From NCBI RefSeq assembly GCF_025460765.1, contig NZ_JAMWEG010000006.1, positions 248,001-312,000 on the forward strand: 64,000 nucleotides of DNA, in the 5' to 3' direction. Within the stretch, counting starts at the first letter, position 1, and the number at the start of each line of letters is the position of its first letter. A model generated the notes under the pieces. It made no database searches, was not told the DNA's origin, and saw only the letters and a program-made list of their open reading frames with translations. The translations under genes and the position numbers were made by a program. This stretch comes from Micromonospora sp. MA102 (GTDB lineage Bacteria; Actinomycetota; Actinomycetes; Mycobacteriales; Micromonosporaceae). Below are positions 16,128 through 23,897 of this stretch, in pieces.

Positions 16128-16613
16128 GTGACGACAGGCTGGGAGGCCGCGGTCGAGGCGCAGATCCGCTCGGCCCAGCAGCGCGGCGAGTTCGACAACC
16201 TGCCCGGGGCCGGCAAGCCGATCCCCGGACGCGACCTGCCCTACGACGAGGGCTGGTGGATCCGGAGCTTCCTGGAGCGCGAACAGCTCCCCAGCGACCT
16301 GCTCCTGCCCACCCCGCTGCAACTGCGCCGGCGCATCGAGAAGCTCCCCGAGGAGGTCCGCGACCTGCCCACCGAGGAGTCGGTGCGGGCGTACGTGGCC
16401 GCCCTCAACACCGAGGTGGTGGCCTGGCTGCGCGCGCCCACCGGGCCGCGCGTGGTGGTGCGCCCCGTCAACACCGACGGCGTGGTCCGCGACTGGCGGG
16501 CCGCCCGGGAGCGGGCCGCGGCCGAGCGGATGCCCGTGGCCCCGGACCCGGAGCCGGTGACCGTTCCCGCTCCGCCGAGGCGCCGCTCGTGGTGGCCCTG
16601 GCGCCGCCGCTGA
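16128..16613 (+). CDS. DUF1992 protein (DnaJ-homologue subfamily C member 28-like)
   Basis: A 161-residue protein whose first half is the DUF1992 domain: WEAAVEAQIRSAQQRGEFDN, then LPGAGKPIPGRDLPYDEGWW. The domain is shared with DNAJC28-type proteins but there is no J domain here. The C-terminal tail is basic and Trp/Arg-rich (RRRSWWPWRRR), possibly binding membrane or nucleic acid. GTG 16128 is chosen because GGGAGG lies eight bases upstream; GTG 16119 overlaps that ribosome site. Function unknown. Confidence 0.82.
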   Translation: MTTGWEAAVEAQIRSAQQRGEFDNLPGAGKPIPGRDLPYDEGWWIRSFLEREQLPSDLLLPTPLQLRRRIEKLPEEVRDLPTEESVRAYVAALNTEVVAWLRAPTGPRVVVRPVNTDGVVRDWRAARERAAAERMPVAPDPEPVTVPAPPRRRSWWPWRRR

Positions 16614-16675
16614 TCCGCCCCCGCCGGGAAACCGTGTCGGTTCAAGCCCTCGCCGAGCCGTCCCCGCGCAGCATC

Positions 16676-16709
16676 ATTATCGGATTGCCGTTAACAGTAA
16701 TCCGATAAT
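16676..16709. repeat. AT-rich inverted repeat, 11-bp perfect arms
   Basis: The arms ATTATCGGATT (16676-16686) and AATCCGATAAT (16699-16709) are perfect complements around a 12-base centre. The surrounding 100 bases are markedly AT-richer than the rest of the window. A second dyad, ACACCA...TGGTGT, lies just to the right (around 16739-16766). There is no T-tract, so it looks more like a regulator or recombination site than a terminator. Confidence 0.7.
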
Positions 16710-16793
16710 TAGTCGCCACAAAAGGGGCAGAACGCCACCACACCATAATGACGCTTTTGGTGTATCAGGTGTCCGTCACTGCCCCAGGCGGCA
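16709..16793 (-). pseudogene. 3' remnant encoding a CPFCG tail
   Basis: In a frame different from the neighbouring 160-residue gene, the minus strand encodes a tail with HLIHQKRHYGVVAFCPFCGD and a TAA stop at 16709. A C-terminal FCPFCG preceded by a hydrophobic strand is a common ending of small cysteine-pair proteins of unknown function. No matching N-terminal part is visible in that frame upstream. It may be the tail left by a deletion or a frameshifted ending of the adjacent gene. This is a weak call. Confidence 0.35.
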
Positions 16794-17258
16794 GTGCGGG
16801 AGCGCGTGGGCCGGCGCTCGCCTGGCCCGCGCCGCGTTGTTGGCCAGCGCGACGTCGAGGAACGCACCGACCCCGACCTCGGTGACCTCGGCGAGCCGCG
16901 CGATGAGCAGCAGTCGCCGCCGCAGCGCCTCCGGCTCGCCGGCCCCGTACCGCGCCGGTCGCCGGCCACCCGGGTACGGCGACGCCCGGCGCCGGGTCGC
17001 CGCGTCGGCGGGAGCGTCGTCGTCGAGCTGCGCCGCGAGCAGCGGCCACACGTCCTGCCCGTCCGGGTCGAGTTCCTCGACGAGCAACGCGGCGGTGTCG
17101 CCGAGCACGTGGTAAGCCCACGGTTGGGGCAGTCGCGCCAGCCGGTCCACCGCGGCGTCGACGCCGGCGAGGTCCGACTCGTCGGCGGCTCGCACCCCGG
17201 CCGCCACCGCGTTCCACAGCTCCTGCTCCGCCGGGGTCGGCGGGTGCCGCATCGCCAT
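16776..17258 (-). CDS. Hypothetical protein, helical, 160 residues
   Basis: An acidic, mainly helical protein starting MAMRHPPTPAEQELWNAVAA. I recognise no family. Codon positions show the strong third-position G/C bias of real genes here, unlike the other frames. A purine-rich AGCGGAGCGAAG precedes the ATG. It is transcribed away from the polysaccharide gene cluster region, and its 3' end overlaps the AT-rich island and the CPFCG remnant, so the last residues (LPHCRLGQ) may be altered by a frameshift. Confidence 0.55.
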   Translation of the reverse strand: MAMRHPPTPAEQELWNAVAAGVRAADESDLAGVDAAVDRLARLPQPWAYHVLGDTAALLVEELDPDGQDVWPLLAAQLDDDAPADAATRRRASPYPGGRRPARYGAGEPEALRRRLLLIARLAEVTEVGVGAFLDVALANNAARARRAPAHALPHCRLGQ

Positions 17259-17526
17259 CTTCGCTCCGCTTCTGACCTGCGAGGGGTCAGGCGTCCAGAG
17301 TTCGGGGCGGCCGGTGCGCCGCCCGGGTCGGGGTGGCCGGCACGGGCCCGTAGGAGGGCGAGACCCGTGCCGGCCGCGGTGATCACCCCAATCACCGCCT
17401 TGGCGTCGCCGTGGGCTGCCGCCCCGCGGTGACGTCGTCTCCGAGGTGAGGCGGGTCGGATGCGCCCGCCAACCTGAGTCAATTATCAGTCATATTCGCC
17501 TGGTTATGACGATTTGAACGTTCGTG

Positions 17527-17618
17527 TTGCACGTGTTCACGTCCGCATCGGGGTCGTCTCGCGTCCCACCGTTTGCACGTGTTCACGTCCGCATCGGGGT
17601 CGTCTCGCGTCCCACCGT
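17527..17618. repeat. Perfect 46-bp tandem direct repeat
   Basis: Two exact, adjacent copies: 17527-17572 and 17573-17618, each beginning TTGCACGTGTTCACGTCCGC. Copy 2 contains the stop codon and last residues (VGRETTPMRT) of the large polysaccharide enzyme; copy 1 is its downstream duplicate. Exact identity implies a recent duplication. The rest of the 17259-17526 spacer holds no gene that I can support. Confidence 0.97.
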
Positions 17619-20600
17619 GGCGGGGCGCGTGACCGGAGGTTCCACGGGGTGCCGGCCGCTCGTGGGGCGGGGCCAGGGCAGCAGTCGCGGTGGCCGCCGG
17701 GCGCTGAGGTCCTCGATCCAGCCGAGAGCCAGCACCACGCCGATGAGCAGCATGAGGGCGACCGCGAGGTAACCCACCTGGCCGACCCGCCAGAGACCCA
17801 TCGAGTCGCCCACGGCGAAGCAGACGGCGATGGCGGCGTTGTGCCAGAGGTAGATGGTCAGCGCCCGGCTGTTCAGCGCGGTCACCAGCCGGTCCAGCGA
17901 CCGGAGCCGGGACAGCCAGCCCATCGGCGGCGCGACGCGCAGCAGCACCAGCACGAACCCGAGCGACCAGAACGCCTGCGCCACGGGGATGTCGTTGAGG
18001 TCGCCCCCCGCGTCGGGATGGGTGGCCAGCCAGCCGACCGCCGCGCCCAGGCAGAGCACCGCCAGGCCCAGCAGCGCCGGCACCGGGAGCCGCCGCAACC
18101 GGCGGTCCTGGTGGGCGAAGCCCACGAGCCAGCAGGCGGCGAACGTGACGAGGTCGGTCAGCACCGACTCCACCGGCCCGTCGAACCCGGGCGCCGCGGT
18201 CTGGAGCAGCACCACGCCGGCCAGTGGCACGAGCACCGACCACAGCGGCCACCGCCGGTGCAGCGCCAGCATCGCGGGGGAGAGCAGCACCAGCCAGAGG
18301 TACGTCACCAGGTACCAGAGCACTCCGGTCACGTCCGCGGCCCACTCGCTGCCCGGCGGCTGCACCAGGGGCACCGCCCAGCTCAGCAGCGCCGGCCAGG
18401 CGGGCCGGTCGGACCAGCCGTGCCACAGCATCAGCGGCACGAGCACCAGGGCCAGTGCCCACAGCCCCGGGAGCAGCCGACGCAGCCGGCCGCTGACCGC
18501 CCGCTCCGGCGTACGGTCCAGCGAGCGGGCCATCAGCGAGCCGCCGAGGGCGAACATCACCCCCATGGCGGGGAAGGCGAAGCTGAGCCAGGCGGCCCCG
18601 AACATGTGGTACGCGATGACCCGGCCCAGGGCGAGAGCCCGCAGGGTGTCGAACCAGCGGTCCCGGCCCGGCCGCGTCCCGGCCGCCGGTGCCACGGGCG
18701 TCTTCTCGACCGCCTCGCCGGCCCGCTTGACCCGCCGCCAGCCCAACCGCGCGCCGGTCAGCGCGGTGACCACCGACCGGGCCAGCACCAGGTACATCAG
18801 CTGGCGGTAGGCGAACTGCTGGATGGGCAGGGTGAGCAGCGGCCGCAGCGGCTCCCGGTCGAGTTTGAAGGCCACCGCCGCGGTGAGCAGTTGCACGGCC
18901 AGCATGACCAGCCAGGCGATCGCCGTCTTCGTGGTGTCCAGGAAGAACAGACCGTAGACGGCGAGCAGGTCGAGCACCGGCCCGAGCAGGGGAAGCAGCA
19001 CGCCGAACAGGGCGAGCATGGGCAGCCCGAACCGGCCGAAGCGGGCGCCCGCACCCCGGTCGCGCAGGGCGCCGCGGTGCTTCCACATCGACTGGAGGGT
19101 GCCGTAGCTCCAGCGGTAGCGCTGCCGCCACAGGTCACCCACCGACGCGGGCGCCTCCGTCCAGGCCCGGGCGCGGTCCTGGTACACCACGCGCCAGCCC
19201 GCGCGCAGGACGGCCATGGTGACGTCGGTGTCCTCGGCCAGGGTGTCGCCGCTCATCCCGCCGACCCCGGTCAGCGCGCGCCGGCGGAAGGCCCCGACCG
19301 CGCCGGGCACCGTGGGGATGCAGCCCAGCTTCTCGTAGAACCGGCGGTCCAGGCTGAAGCCGATGACGTACTCGATGTGCTGCCACTTGCCGAGCAGCCC
19401 GTGCCGGTTGGTGACCTTGACGTTGCCGGCCACCGCGCCGATCCCCGGGTCGGTGAACGGCTCGACGAGCCGCCGGATCGCGTCAGGCTCGAAGACGGTG
19501 TCCGCGTCGACGGTGACGATGATGTCGTGCGAGGCGTACAGGAGGCCGGTGTTGAGGGCGGTCGCCTTGCCGCCGTTGGGTTTGCGGATCACCCGGACGC
19601 CGGGCAGGCCGAGCGAGTCGACGAGGTCGGCGGTGCCGTCGGTCGACCCGTCGTCGACCACGATCACCTCGATCCCGGGGTGGTCGTTGGCGACCAGGGA
19701 CCGGACGGTGGCGACGATGCCGGCCCGCTCGTTGTAGGCGGGCACGATGACCGAGACCGGCGCGTCCGTCACGCCCCAGGGCCAACGGTGGGCCCGTCGG
19801 CGCCGGGCCAGCCGGCCGGCCAGCAGGAGCAGCAGCAGCGTACGGGTCAGCATGAGCAGCCCGACCACCACGAAGACCAGGCCGAGGCCGCGCAGGATCC
19901 CGTCGGCCAGCCGGATCGCCCAGCAGAGCGGGGCGGCCCGCCAGCGGTCCCCGGTAGACGCCGCGACGTTGCCGGCGAACGCGGGCGCGTCCGGCCGGGC
20001 CCGGTTCATTCCCCCGCTGATCGTGGTGAAGGTGTAGCCGCGGGCGCGCATCAGCGGGATGAACCGGTCCAGGGCCGCGATCGTCTGCGACCGGTCCCCG
20101 CCGGCGTCGTGCAGCAGCACCACGGCGCCGTCGTCGCCGGGCGGCGTCAGGTTCCGCACGACGGCGTCCACTCCGGGCCGCGCCCAGTCCTCGCCGTCGA
20201 GGTCGTTGACCACGCTCAGGTAGCCCTGTCCGGCGGCCTGCCGGATCACCGGCCAGTTGGCGTCGTCGACGGCGCTGGGCACCGAGGAGTACGGGAAGCG
20301 CAGCAGGCTCGTCCGGACCCCGGTGGCGTGCACGATCGCCATCTGGGTCTGCGCGTACTCCATCCGCTGCCGCCATGGGGGCAGCAGGCTCACGTCTGGG
20401 TGGGTGAAGGTGTGCACGCCCAGTTCGTGGCCTTCGGCCACGGCGCGCCGGGCCAGGTCGGGGTGGCGGGCCACCTCCGACCCGATGACGAAGAAGGTGG
20501 CCGGGGCGTGGTGCCGGCGCAGGACGTCGAGGACCCGGGGGGTCCAGGTCGGGTCCGGCCCGTCGTCGAAGGTGAGGGCGATGGTCCGCGCGGGCAGCCG

Positions 20601-20810
20601 GTAGGTGCGGGGCTGCGCGCCGCGGGCGTCGAGCACGGGCCCGCCGTCCAGGATCTCCGTGGGCACGGTGACCTGGTCCTCGGCGTCGCGGACGTGGTCG
20701 GGGCGGAAGCGGGCGTTCGCGTAGGCCTCGACCAGCAGCACGGACCCGACCACCAGGGCCAGCGAGGCGACGACGAACCGGCCGGCGGTGCGACGACTCG
20801 GGAGCGTCAT
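17583..20810 (-). CDS. Three-domain polysaccharide deacetylase / GT2 synthase / acyltransferase-3 (MatB-like)
   Basis: A 1075-residue membrane protein with three enzyme domains. Residues 12-30 are a membrane anchor. Residues about 70-270 form a NodB-type deacetylase with catalytic/metal Asp82-Asp83 (TFDDGPDP) and His133/His137 (HTFTH). Two hydrophobic segments follow (about 305-332). Residues 350-570 form a processive family-2 glycosyltransferase with VDD (385-387), DAD (435-437), EDTD (526-529) and QRYRW (563-567), then further membrane segments. Residues 716-1060 form an acyltransferase-3 domain with the R-X10-H motif (Arg724, His735). The first two domains match Streptomyces MatB, which makes and deacetylates a PNAG-like surface glycan; the fused acyltransferase would add acyl groups. 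It is coupled (ATGA) to the gene upstream. Confidence 0.9.
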   Translation of the reverse strand: MTLPSRRTAGRFVVASLALVVGSVLLVEAYANARFRPDHVRDAEDQVTVPTEILDGGPVLDARGAQPRTYRLPARTIALTFDDGPDPTWTPRVLDVLRRHHAPATFFVIGSEVARHPDLARRAVAEGHELGVHTFTHPDVSLLPPWRQRMEYAQTQMAIVHATGVRTSLLRFPYSSVPSAVDDANWPVIRQAAGQGYLSVVNDLDGEDWARPGVDAVVRNLTPPGDDGAVVLLHDAGGDRSQTIAALDRFIPLMRARGYTFTTISGGMNRARPDAPAFAGNVAASTGDRWRAAPLCWAIRLADGILRGLGLVFVVVGLLMLTRTLLLLLLAGRLARRRRAHRWPWGVTDAPVSVIVPAYNERAGIVATVRSLVANDHPGIEVIVVDDGSTDGTADLVDSLGLPGVRVIRKPNGGKATALNTGLLYASHDIIVTVDADTVFEPDAIRRLVEPFTDPGIGAVAGNVKVTNRHGLLGKWQHIEYVIGFSLDRRFYEKLGCIPTVPGAVGAFRRRALTGVGGMSGDTLAEDTDVTMAVLRAGWRVVYQDRARAWTEAPASVGDLWRQRYRWSYGTLQSMWKHRGALRDRGAGARFGRFGLPMLALFGVLLPLLGPVLDLLAVYGLFFLDTTKTAIAWLVMLAVQLLTAAVAFKLDREPLRPLLTLPIQQFAYRQLMYLVLARSVVTALTGARLGWRRVKRAGEAVEKTPVAPAAGTRPGRDRWFDTLRALALGRVIAYHMFGAAWLSFAFPAMGVMFALGGSLMARSLDRTPERAVSGRLRRLLPGLWALALVLVPLMLWHGWSDRPAWPALLSWAVPLVQPPGSEWAADVTGVLWYLVTYLWLVLLSPAMLALHRRWPLWSVLVPLAGVVLLQTAAPGFDGPVESVLTDLVTFAACWLVGFAHQDRRLRRLPVPALLGLAVLCLGAAVGWLATHPDAGGDLNDIPVAQAFWSLGFVLVLLRVAPPMGWLSRLRSLDRLVTALNSRALTIYLWHNAAIAVCFAVGDSMGLWRVGQVGYLAVALMLLIGVVLALGWIEDLSARRPPRLLPWPRPTSGRHPVEPPVTRPATVGRETTPMRT

Positions 20811-21382
20811 CCGACGACCTCCGGATCGATCAGCGGCAGGGTCGGCGGGGTCGTGGCGGGCTCGGTGGTCGCCGCGGGTGTCGGGGTGACCGACGGCGTC
20901 GGGTCCGCCGGTGGCGGGGTCGGCGCCGGGGCCGCGGTGGTGGGCCGGTCCGCCGGCGGCACGGCGTCCCGGGTCGGGTCGACCTGCCGGGGCGCCGGTC
21001 GCGCGGCGCGGGCCGGGCGTCGCGCGGCGGCCGGCTCCGGTCGCGGGTCGGCCGCTTCCGTCCGCGGCGGAACCGGGCGCGGCGCCGTGATCCCGGGCGA
21101 GGGAACCAGGACGGGTGGGCGGCTGGCTCCGCCGCTCGGCCCGCCGCCGACCGAGATCGGGCCGGGCAGCATCGGCGTCGCCGGGCCTGGGAGCAGGGCG
21201 GCGGCGGCCATCGGCAGGTAGAACAGCGAGGCCACCGCGACGAGGACTCCCGCGCGCCGGAGCCGTCGTCGGCGGGCGCCGGTGGCATCGACGAAGACCG
21301 GGCGGGCGGGGCGGGGCGGGACTGTCGTCGTCGGAGGATGGGGGCCGCCGGGGAGCCGGTCGAACGAGATGCGAGATGCCAC
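20807..21382 (-). CDS. Proline-rich single-pass membrane protein coupled to the polysaccharide enzyme
   Basis: A 191-residue protein with a basic N-terminus (GARRRRLRRAG), one membrane segment at about residues 44-66 (VLVAVASLFYLPMAAAALLP) and a Pro/Thr/Ala-rich tail of about 120 residues, probably outside the membrane and crossing the wall. Its stop overlaps the ATG of the 1075-residue enzyme by four bases, so the two are made together. I know no conserved domain in it. By position it may be a cell-wall-spanning adaptor or anchor for the glycan produced by the enzyme. The tail is low-complexity and could be mistaken for non-coding, but the frame stays open with a coherent membrane segment. 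Confidence 0.7.
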   Translation of the reverse strand: MASRISFDRLPGGPHPPTTTVPPRPARPVFVDATGARRRRLRRAGVLVAVASLFYLPMAAAALLPGPATPMLPGPISVGGGPSGGASRPPVLVPSPGITAPRPVPPRTEAADPRPEPAAARRPARAARPAPRQVDPTRDAVPPADRPTTAAPAPTPPPADPTPSVTPTPAATTEPATTPPTLPLIDPEVVG

Positions 21383-21543
21383 CGGCTGAGGCTATTGGGG
21401 AGGTTGTGAGCGTATGTCCCGATTCTAAGGTGAGGATCCGAGGCGAACTTTCACCATTAGCATATCCGGAAGGAAAGGCATATTCGCCTCAGACGGAGCA
21501 GACGGGCCTTGAGTGGCGAAACAGGATGAAGGTCCACAATGCT
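21383..21543 (-). promoter_or_regulatory. AT-richer promoter region of the polysaccharide operon
   Basis: This 160-base non-coding stretch is clearly less GC-rich than its surroundings. On the minus strand it holds a possible -10 TATGCT (around 21457-21462) within GGATATGCTAATGG, leaving a leader of roughly 70 bases. It also carries CATATTCGCCT (21479-21489), an 11-mer found again at 17491-17501 just beyond the other end of the operon. No gene is visible here. Confidence 0.4.
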
Positions 21544-21579
21544 CCGCGAGCCACCCCCGCGGCAGGGGGTGGCTCGCGG
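21544..21579 (-). terminator. Intrinsic-type hairpin after the repeat protein gene
   Basis: CCGCGAGCCACCCCC pairs with its complement GGGGTGGCTCGCGG across a seven-base loop. It lies 8 bases beyond the stop of the minus-strand gene at 21588. Confidence 0.75.
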
Positions 21580-21587
21580 TCCGTCGG

Positions 21588-22181
21588 TCAGGGTTGGGTG
21601 CGGTCGTCGATCTCGGTGCCGGACTCCCCGGGCCGGGCGCCGATCGCCTCCTCGGCGGCGCGCCCGCCGGTGCTCTCGTCACCCAGGTCCAGGCTGCTGC
21701 GCGGCAGCCCCGACAGCCCGGCCGGATCCTGGCTGTCGCCCCGTACGCCCCGTACGCCCCGGTCGTCCTCGGTGCGGTCGTCGATCTCGGTGCCGGATTC
21801 CCCGGGCCGGGCGCCGATCGCCTCCTCGGCGGCACGCCCGCCGGTGCTTTCGTCACCCAGGCTCAGGCTGCTGCGCGGCAGCCCCGACAGCCCGGCGGGA
21901 TCCTCGGTCGGCTGGTCCGGCCAGTCGGCCGTCTGTGCGCCCGCGCCACCGACGGACTCCCGCCGTCCGACGCCCTGCGCGTGGTACGCGCCGGGCACAC
22001 CGGGGTCACCCGGATCGGCCAGGCTCGTGTCGACCGGCCGGGCGTCCGGGTCGGCCAGCCCTGCGCGGCGCAACATGTCGACCAGCTCGTCGTGCGGCAT
22101 GCGCTCGGTGTCCGTTATTCCGGCCCCGCGCGCGATGGACCGCAGGGTGGTCAGGTCCTGATCTGCGAAGGTCTCGGCCAT
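21588..22181 (-). CDS. Acidic repeat protein with an N-terminal Rho_N/SAP-like helix pair
   Basis: A 197-residue protein starting at MAETFADQDL, preceded by GGGAAGG. Residues about 8-40 (LTTLRSIARGAGITDTERMP then HDELVDMLRRAG) resemble Rho_N/SAP-type helix pairs that bind nucleic acid. The rest is hydrophilic and Gly/Asp/Ser-rich and contains two almost identical blocks of about 45 residues, each beginning DPAGLSGLPRSSL and ending GESGTEIDDRT, spaced 58 residues (174 bp) apart. The blocks look disordered. Function unknown; it may be an abundant stress or stationary-phase protein, but that is guesswork. Confidence 0.65.
   Translation of the reverse strand: MAETFADQDLTTLRSIARGAGITDTERMPHDELVDMLRRAGLADPDARPVDTSLADPGDPGVPGAYHAQGVGRRESVGGAGAQTADWPDQPTEDPAGLSGLPRSSLSLGDESTGGRAAEEAIGARPGESGTEIDDRTEDDRGVRGVRGDSQDPAGLSGLPRSSLDLGDESTGGRAAEEAIGARPGESGTEIDDRTQP
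21597..21904. repeat. Two near-identical ~134-bp in-frame repeats, 174-bp period
   Basis: Copies begin at 21597 and 21771 and extend about 134 bases each, differing at only a handful of positions (for example GACTCC/GATTCC, GTGCTCTCG/GTGCTTTCG). They lie inside the 197-residue gene in the same frame, so the duplication extended the protein by 58 residues. Confidence 0.9.
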
Positions 22182-22218
22182 GCCGGTGCCTTCCCGGCGC
22201 CCGAGAGAAGGAAACCTG

Positions 22219-23685
22219 TCAGGCCCGTGCGCCACCCAGTCCCAGCAGCACGGCCAGGCCGAGCGCGCTGCGCGGGGCGTACGGCACCCGCCACAGGCCG
22301 CCGTGCGCCGCCGCGTACGCCTCGTCCCGCCACGGGTGGTCCTGGCCCGGACCGCCGCCGGTGCGCAGGTCGTGCACGAGCAGCGCGGCCATCAGGGTGT
22401 TGCTGGTGGCCGGCTCGAACACCTCGATGCCGAACCGGTGCGCCCCGGCGTACGCGGCCGCGAGAGCGCGGTTGCGCAGCACCGAACGGGTCCGGGTGGG
22501 CGGCGCCACGGTGAACGACACGGTGGCGCCCGCGTCCCGCGCCACGGCCGCCCGCCAGCGTTGCAGCCGCTTGGCCAGGGCGTAGTTCGGCCCCTGCTGC
22601 GGCACGAGACTGTCGTTGATCCCGGGATCGGCGCCGGGCGGGTAGTTGCGGTGCAGCAGCCGGCCGCCGGAGAGCAGTCGCAGGGACCGGCGTGCCAGTC
22701 CGCGGGCGGCGTACCCGCGTTCGGCGTGGGCCACGGCCTCGGCGGGCACGGCGTACACGTCGGTGGGGGTGGCCAGGAAGGCCAGCGCGGTGTCCGGGCG
22801 GCGGCGACCCAGGTGGACGGTGAGCGCGTCGACCGCGGTGGCGACCCGGACGTTCGTCGCGCCGTCGGCGTACACGTAGTTGCCGAGCACGAGCCGGCCG
22901 TCCAGGCCGTCGAGCCAGCGGGCGGCCTGCGGCAGGCGGTGCAGCAGGTCGGCGCCGGCGCCGGCGGCGAGGGCGGCGTCGCCGTCGCCGGTGCCGGGCC
23001 GCACCGGCAGGCGCAGCCGGCCGCCGTGCCGCTGGGCGGTGCGCAGCAGCCGGCGCCAGATCTCCGGCCGGGGCAGGTCGACGGCGACCACGTCGCCGCC
23101 CCAGCGCAGCACCGACGGCAGCGGGCCCATCTCGGCGCCCGCGCCGAGCACCACGATGCGCAGGTCGCGCAGGTCCAACCAGTCCGGGTTGGCCTGCACC
23201 GCCCGGACGGCCTCGGCGAAGCTCGGCTCGACGACGCCCGCGTCCACCCAGGCGTCGAGGCGGCGGCTCAGGTCGTCGCCGCGCAGGCGCTGCCCGCGGT
23301 ACGGCACGGACAGCTCACGCTCCACCGGGCCGGCGCCGGTCACGGTGGCGGTCTCCAGCGGCGGCTCCCGGTCGGGCAGCGCGAACGCCTCGTCCAGCGC
23401 GACCTCGGCGCCGTCGGCGGGAACGTAGCGCATCCGGGCGTGCAGGCCGGCGAGCCCGTCCCGGGCGACGGTGAGCGCGGCCTCCCGGGAGAGCAGGCCG
23501 GCCTCGACGAGCCGGCGGAAGTGACCGAGGTAGCCGTGCCGCCAGTCGGTCTCGTGCTCGGCGGAGCGGGCGCCGACCGGGTCCACCGCCCGCAGGGCGT
23601 CGGCGACCACCTCCCGGCCCAGCACGGTCGTGCTGCGCCGGCCGTCGCCGGTCGCGGGGAACACCACCCCGGTCGGGCCGTCCAC
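22219..23685 (-). CDS. Large conserved protein with a Rossmann-like core, function unknown
   Basis: A 488-residue cytoplasmic protein starting at GTG 23685, preceded by AGGAGGTGA, a near-perfect ribosome site that implies strong translation. The centre has a nucleotide- or SAM-binding pattern: LRIVVLGAGAEMGPLPSVLR then WGGDVVAVDLPRPEIW. A conserved-looking C-terminal half contains LLHRNYPPGADPGINDSLVP and FEPATSNTLMAALLVHDLR. It resembles a plant/actinobacterial uncharacterised family as far as I recall, but I cannot name a reaction. It is upstream of the repeat protein on the same strand with 37 bases between, so they may be cotranscribed. Confidence 0.7.
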   Translation of the reverse strand: MDGPTGVVFPATGDGRRSTTVLGREVVADALRAVDPVGARSAEHETDWRHGYLGHFRRLVEAGLLSREAALTVARDGLAGLHARMRYVPADGAEVALDEAFALPDREPPLETATVTGAGPVERELSVPYRGQRLRGDDLSRRLDAWVDAGVVEPSFAEAVRAVQANPDWLDLRDLRIVVLGAGAEMGPLPSVLRWGGDVVAVDLPRPEIWRRLLRTAQRHGGRLRLPVRPGTGDGDAALAAGAGADLLHRLPQAARWLDGLDGRLVLGNYVYADGATNVRVATAVDALTVHLGRRRPDTALAFLATPTDVYAVPAEAVAHAERGYAARGLARRSLRLLSGGRLLHRNYPPGADPGINDSLVPQQGPNYALAKRLQRWRAAVARDAGATVSFTVAPPTRTRSVLRNRALAAAYAGAHRFGIEVFEPATSNTLMAALLVHDLRTGGGPGQDHPWRDEAYAAAHGGLWRVPYAPRSALGLAVLLGLGGARA

Positions 23686-23897
23686 GGCTCACCTCCTGCT
23701 CCCACCGGCCACCGCCGGCTGTGCGCCCACTCTGCCGCATGGAGGGCGCGGCCGCCCGCCGGGCCGCTCAGGTAACGGCCCGCGCACGGAACGGTCACGA
23801 GGGTCGCGCTTGGGTATCGGCTCGGCCACGGCGGGATCCGCCGCGTCGTCGCCCTGCGTCAATGGCCATGACCCGTCCCAAGCCCCTTGGAGGAACC

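Noticed and set aside
16709..17482. A 257-codon minus-strand frame covering the 160-residue hypothetical
   Set aside because: Most of it is Arg/Pro/Ser-rich out-of-frame sequence; only its last 28 codons look protein-like and are listed as a remnant.
17514..21221. A 1235-codon open frame on the plus strand opposite the polysaccharide genes
   Set aside because: It is a shadow of the minus-strand gene in GC-rich DNA: it is rich in Gln/Arg/His/Gly/Pro without any fold, whereas the minus strand shows four clear catalytic domains' motifs.
17527..21904. CRISPR array
   Set aside because: The two repeat sets here are a contiguous tandem duplication without spacers (17527-17618) and an in-frame coding duplication (21597-21904); there are no cas genes.
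21115..22585. Overlapping 348-codon plus-strand frames opposite the repeat protein
   Set aside because: They are Arg/Pro/Ser-rich in all versions and lack a ribosome site; the minus-strand gene has a coherent N-terminal domain, start signal and terminator.
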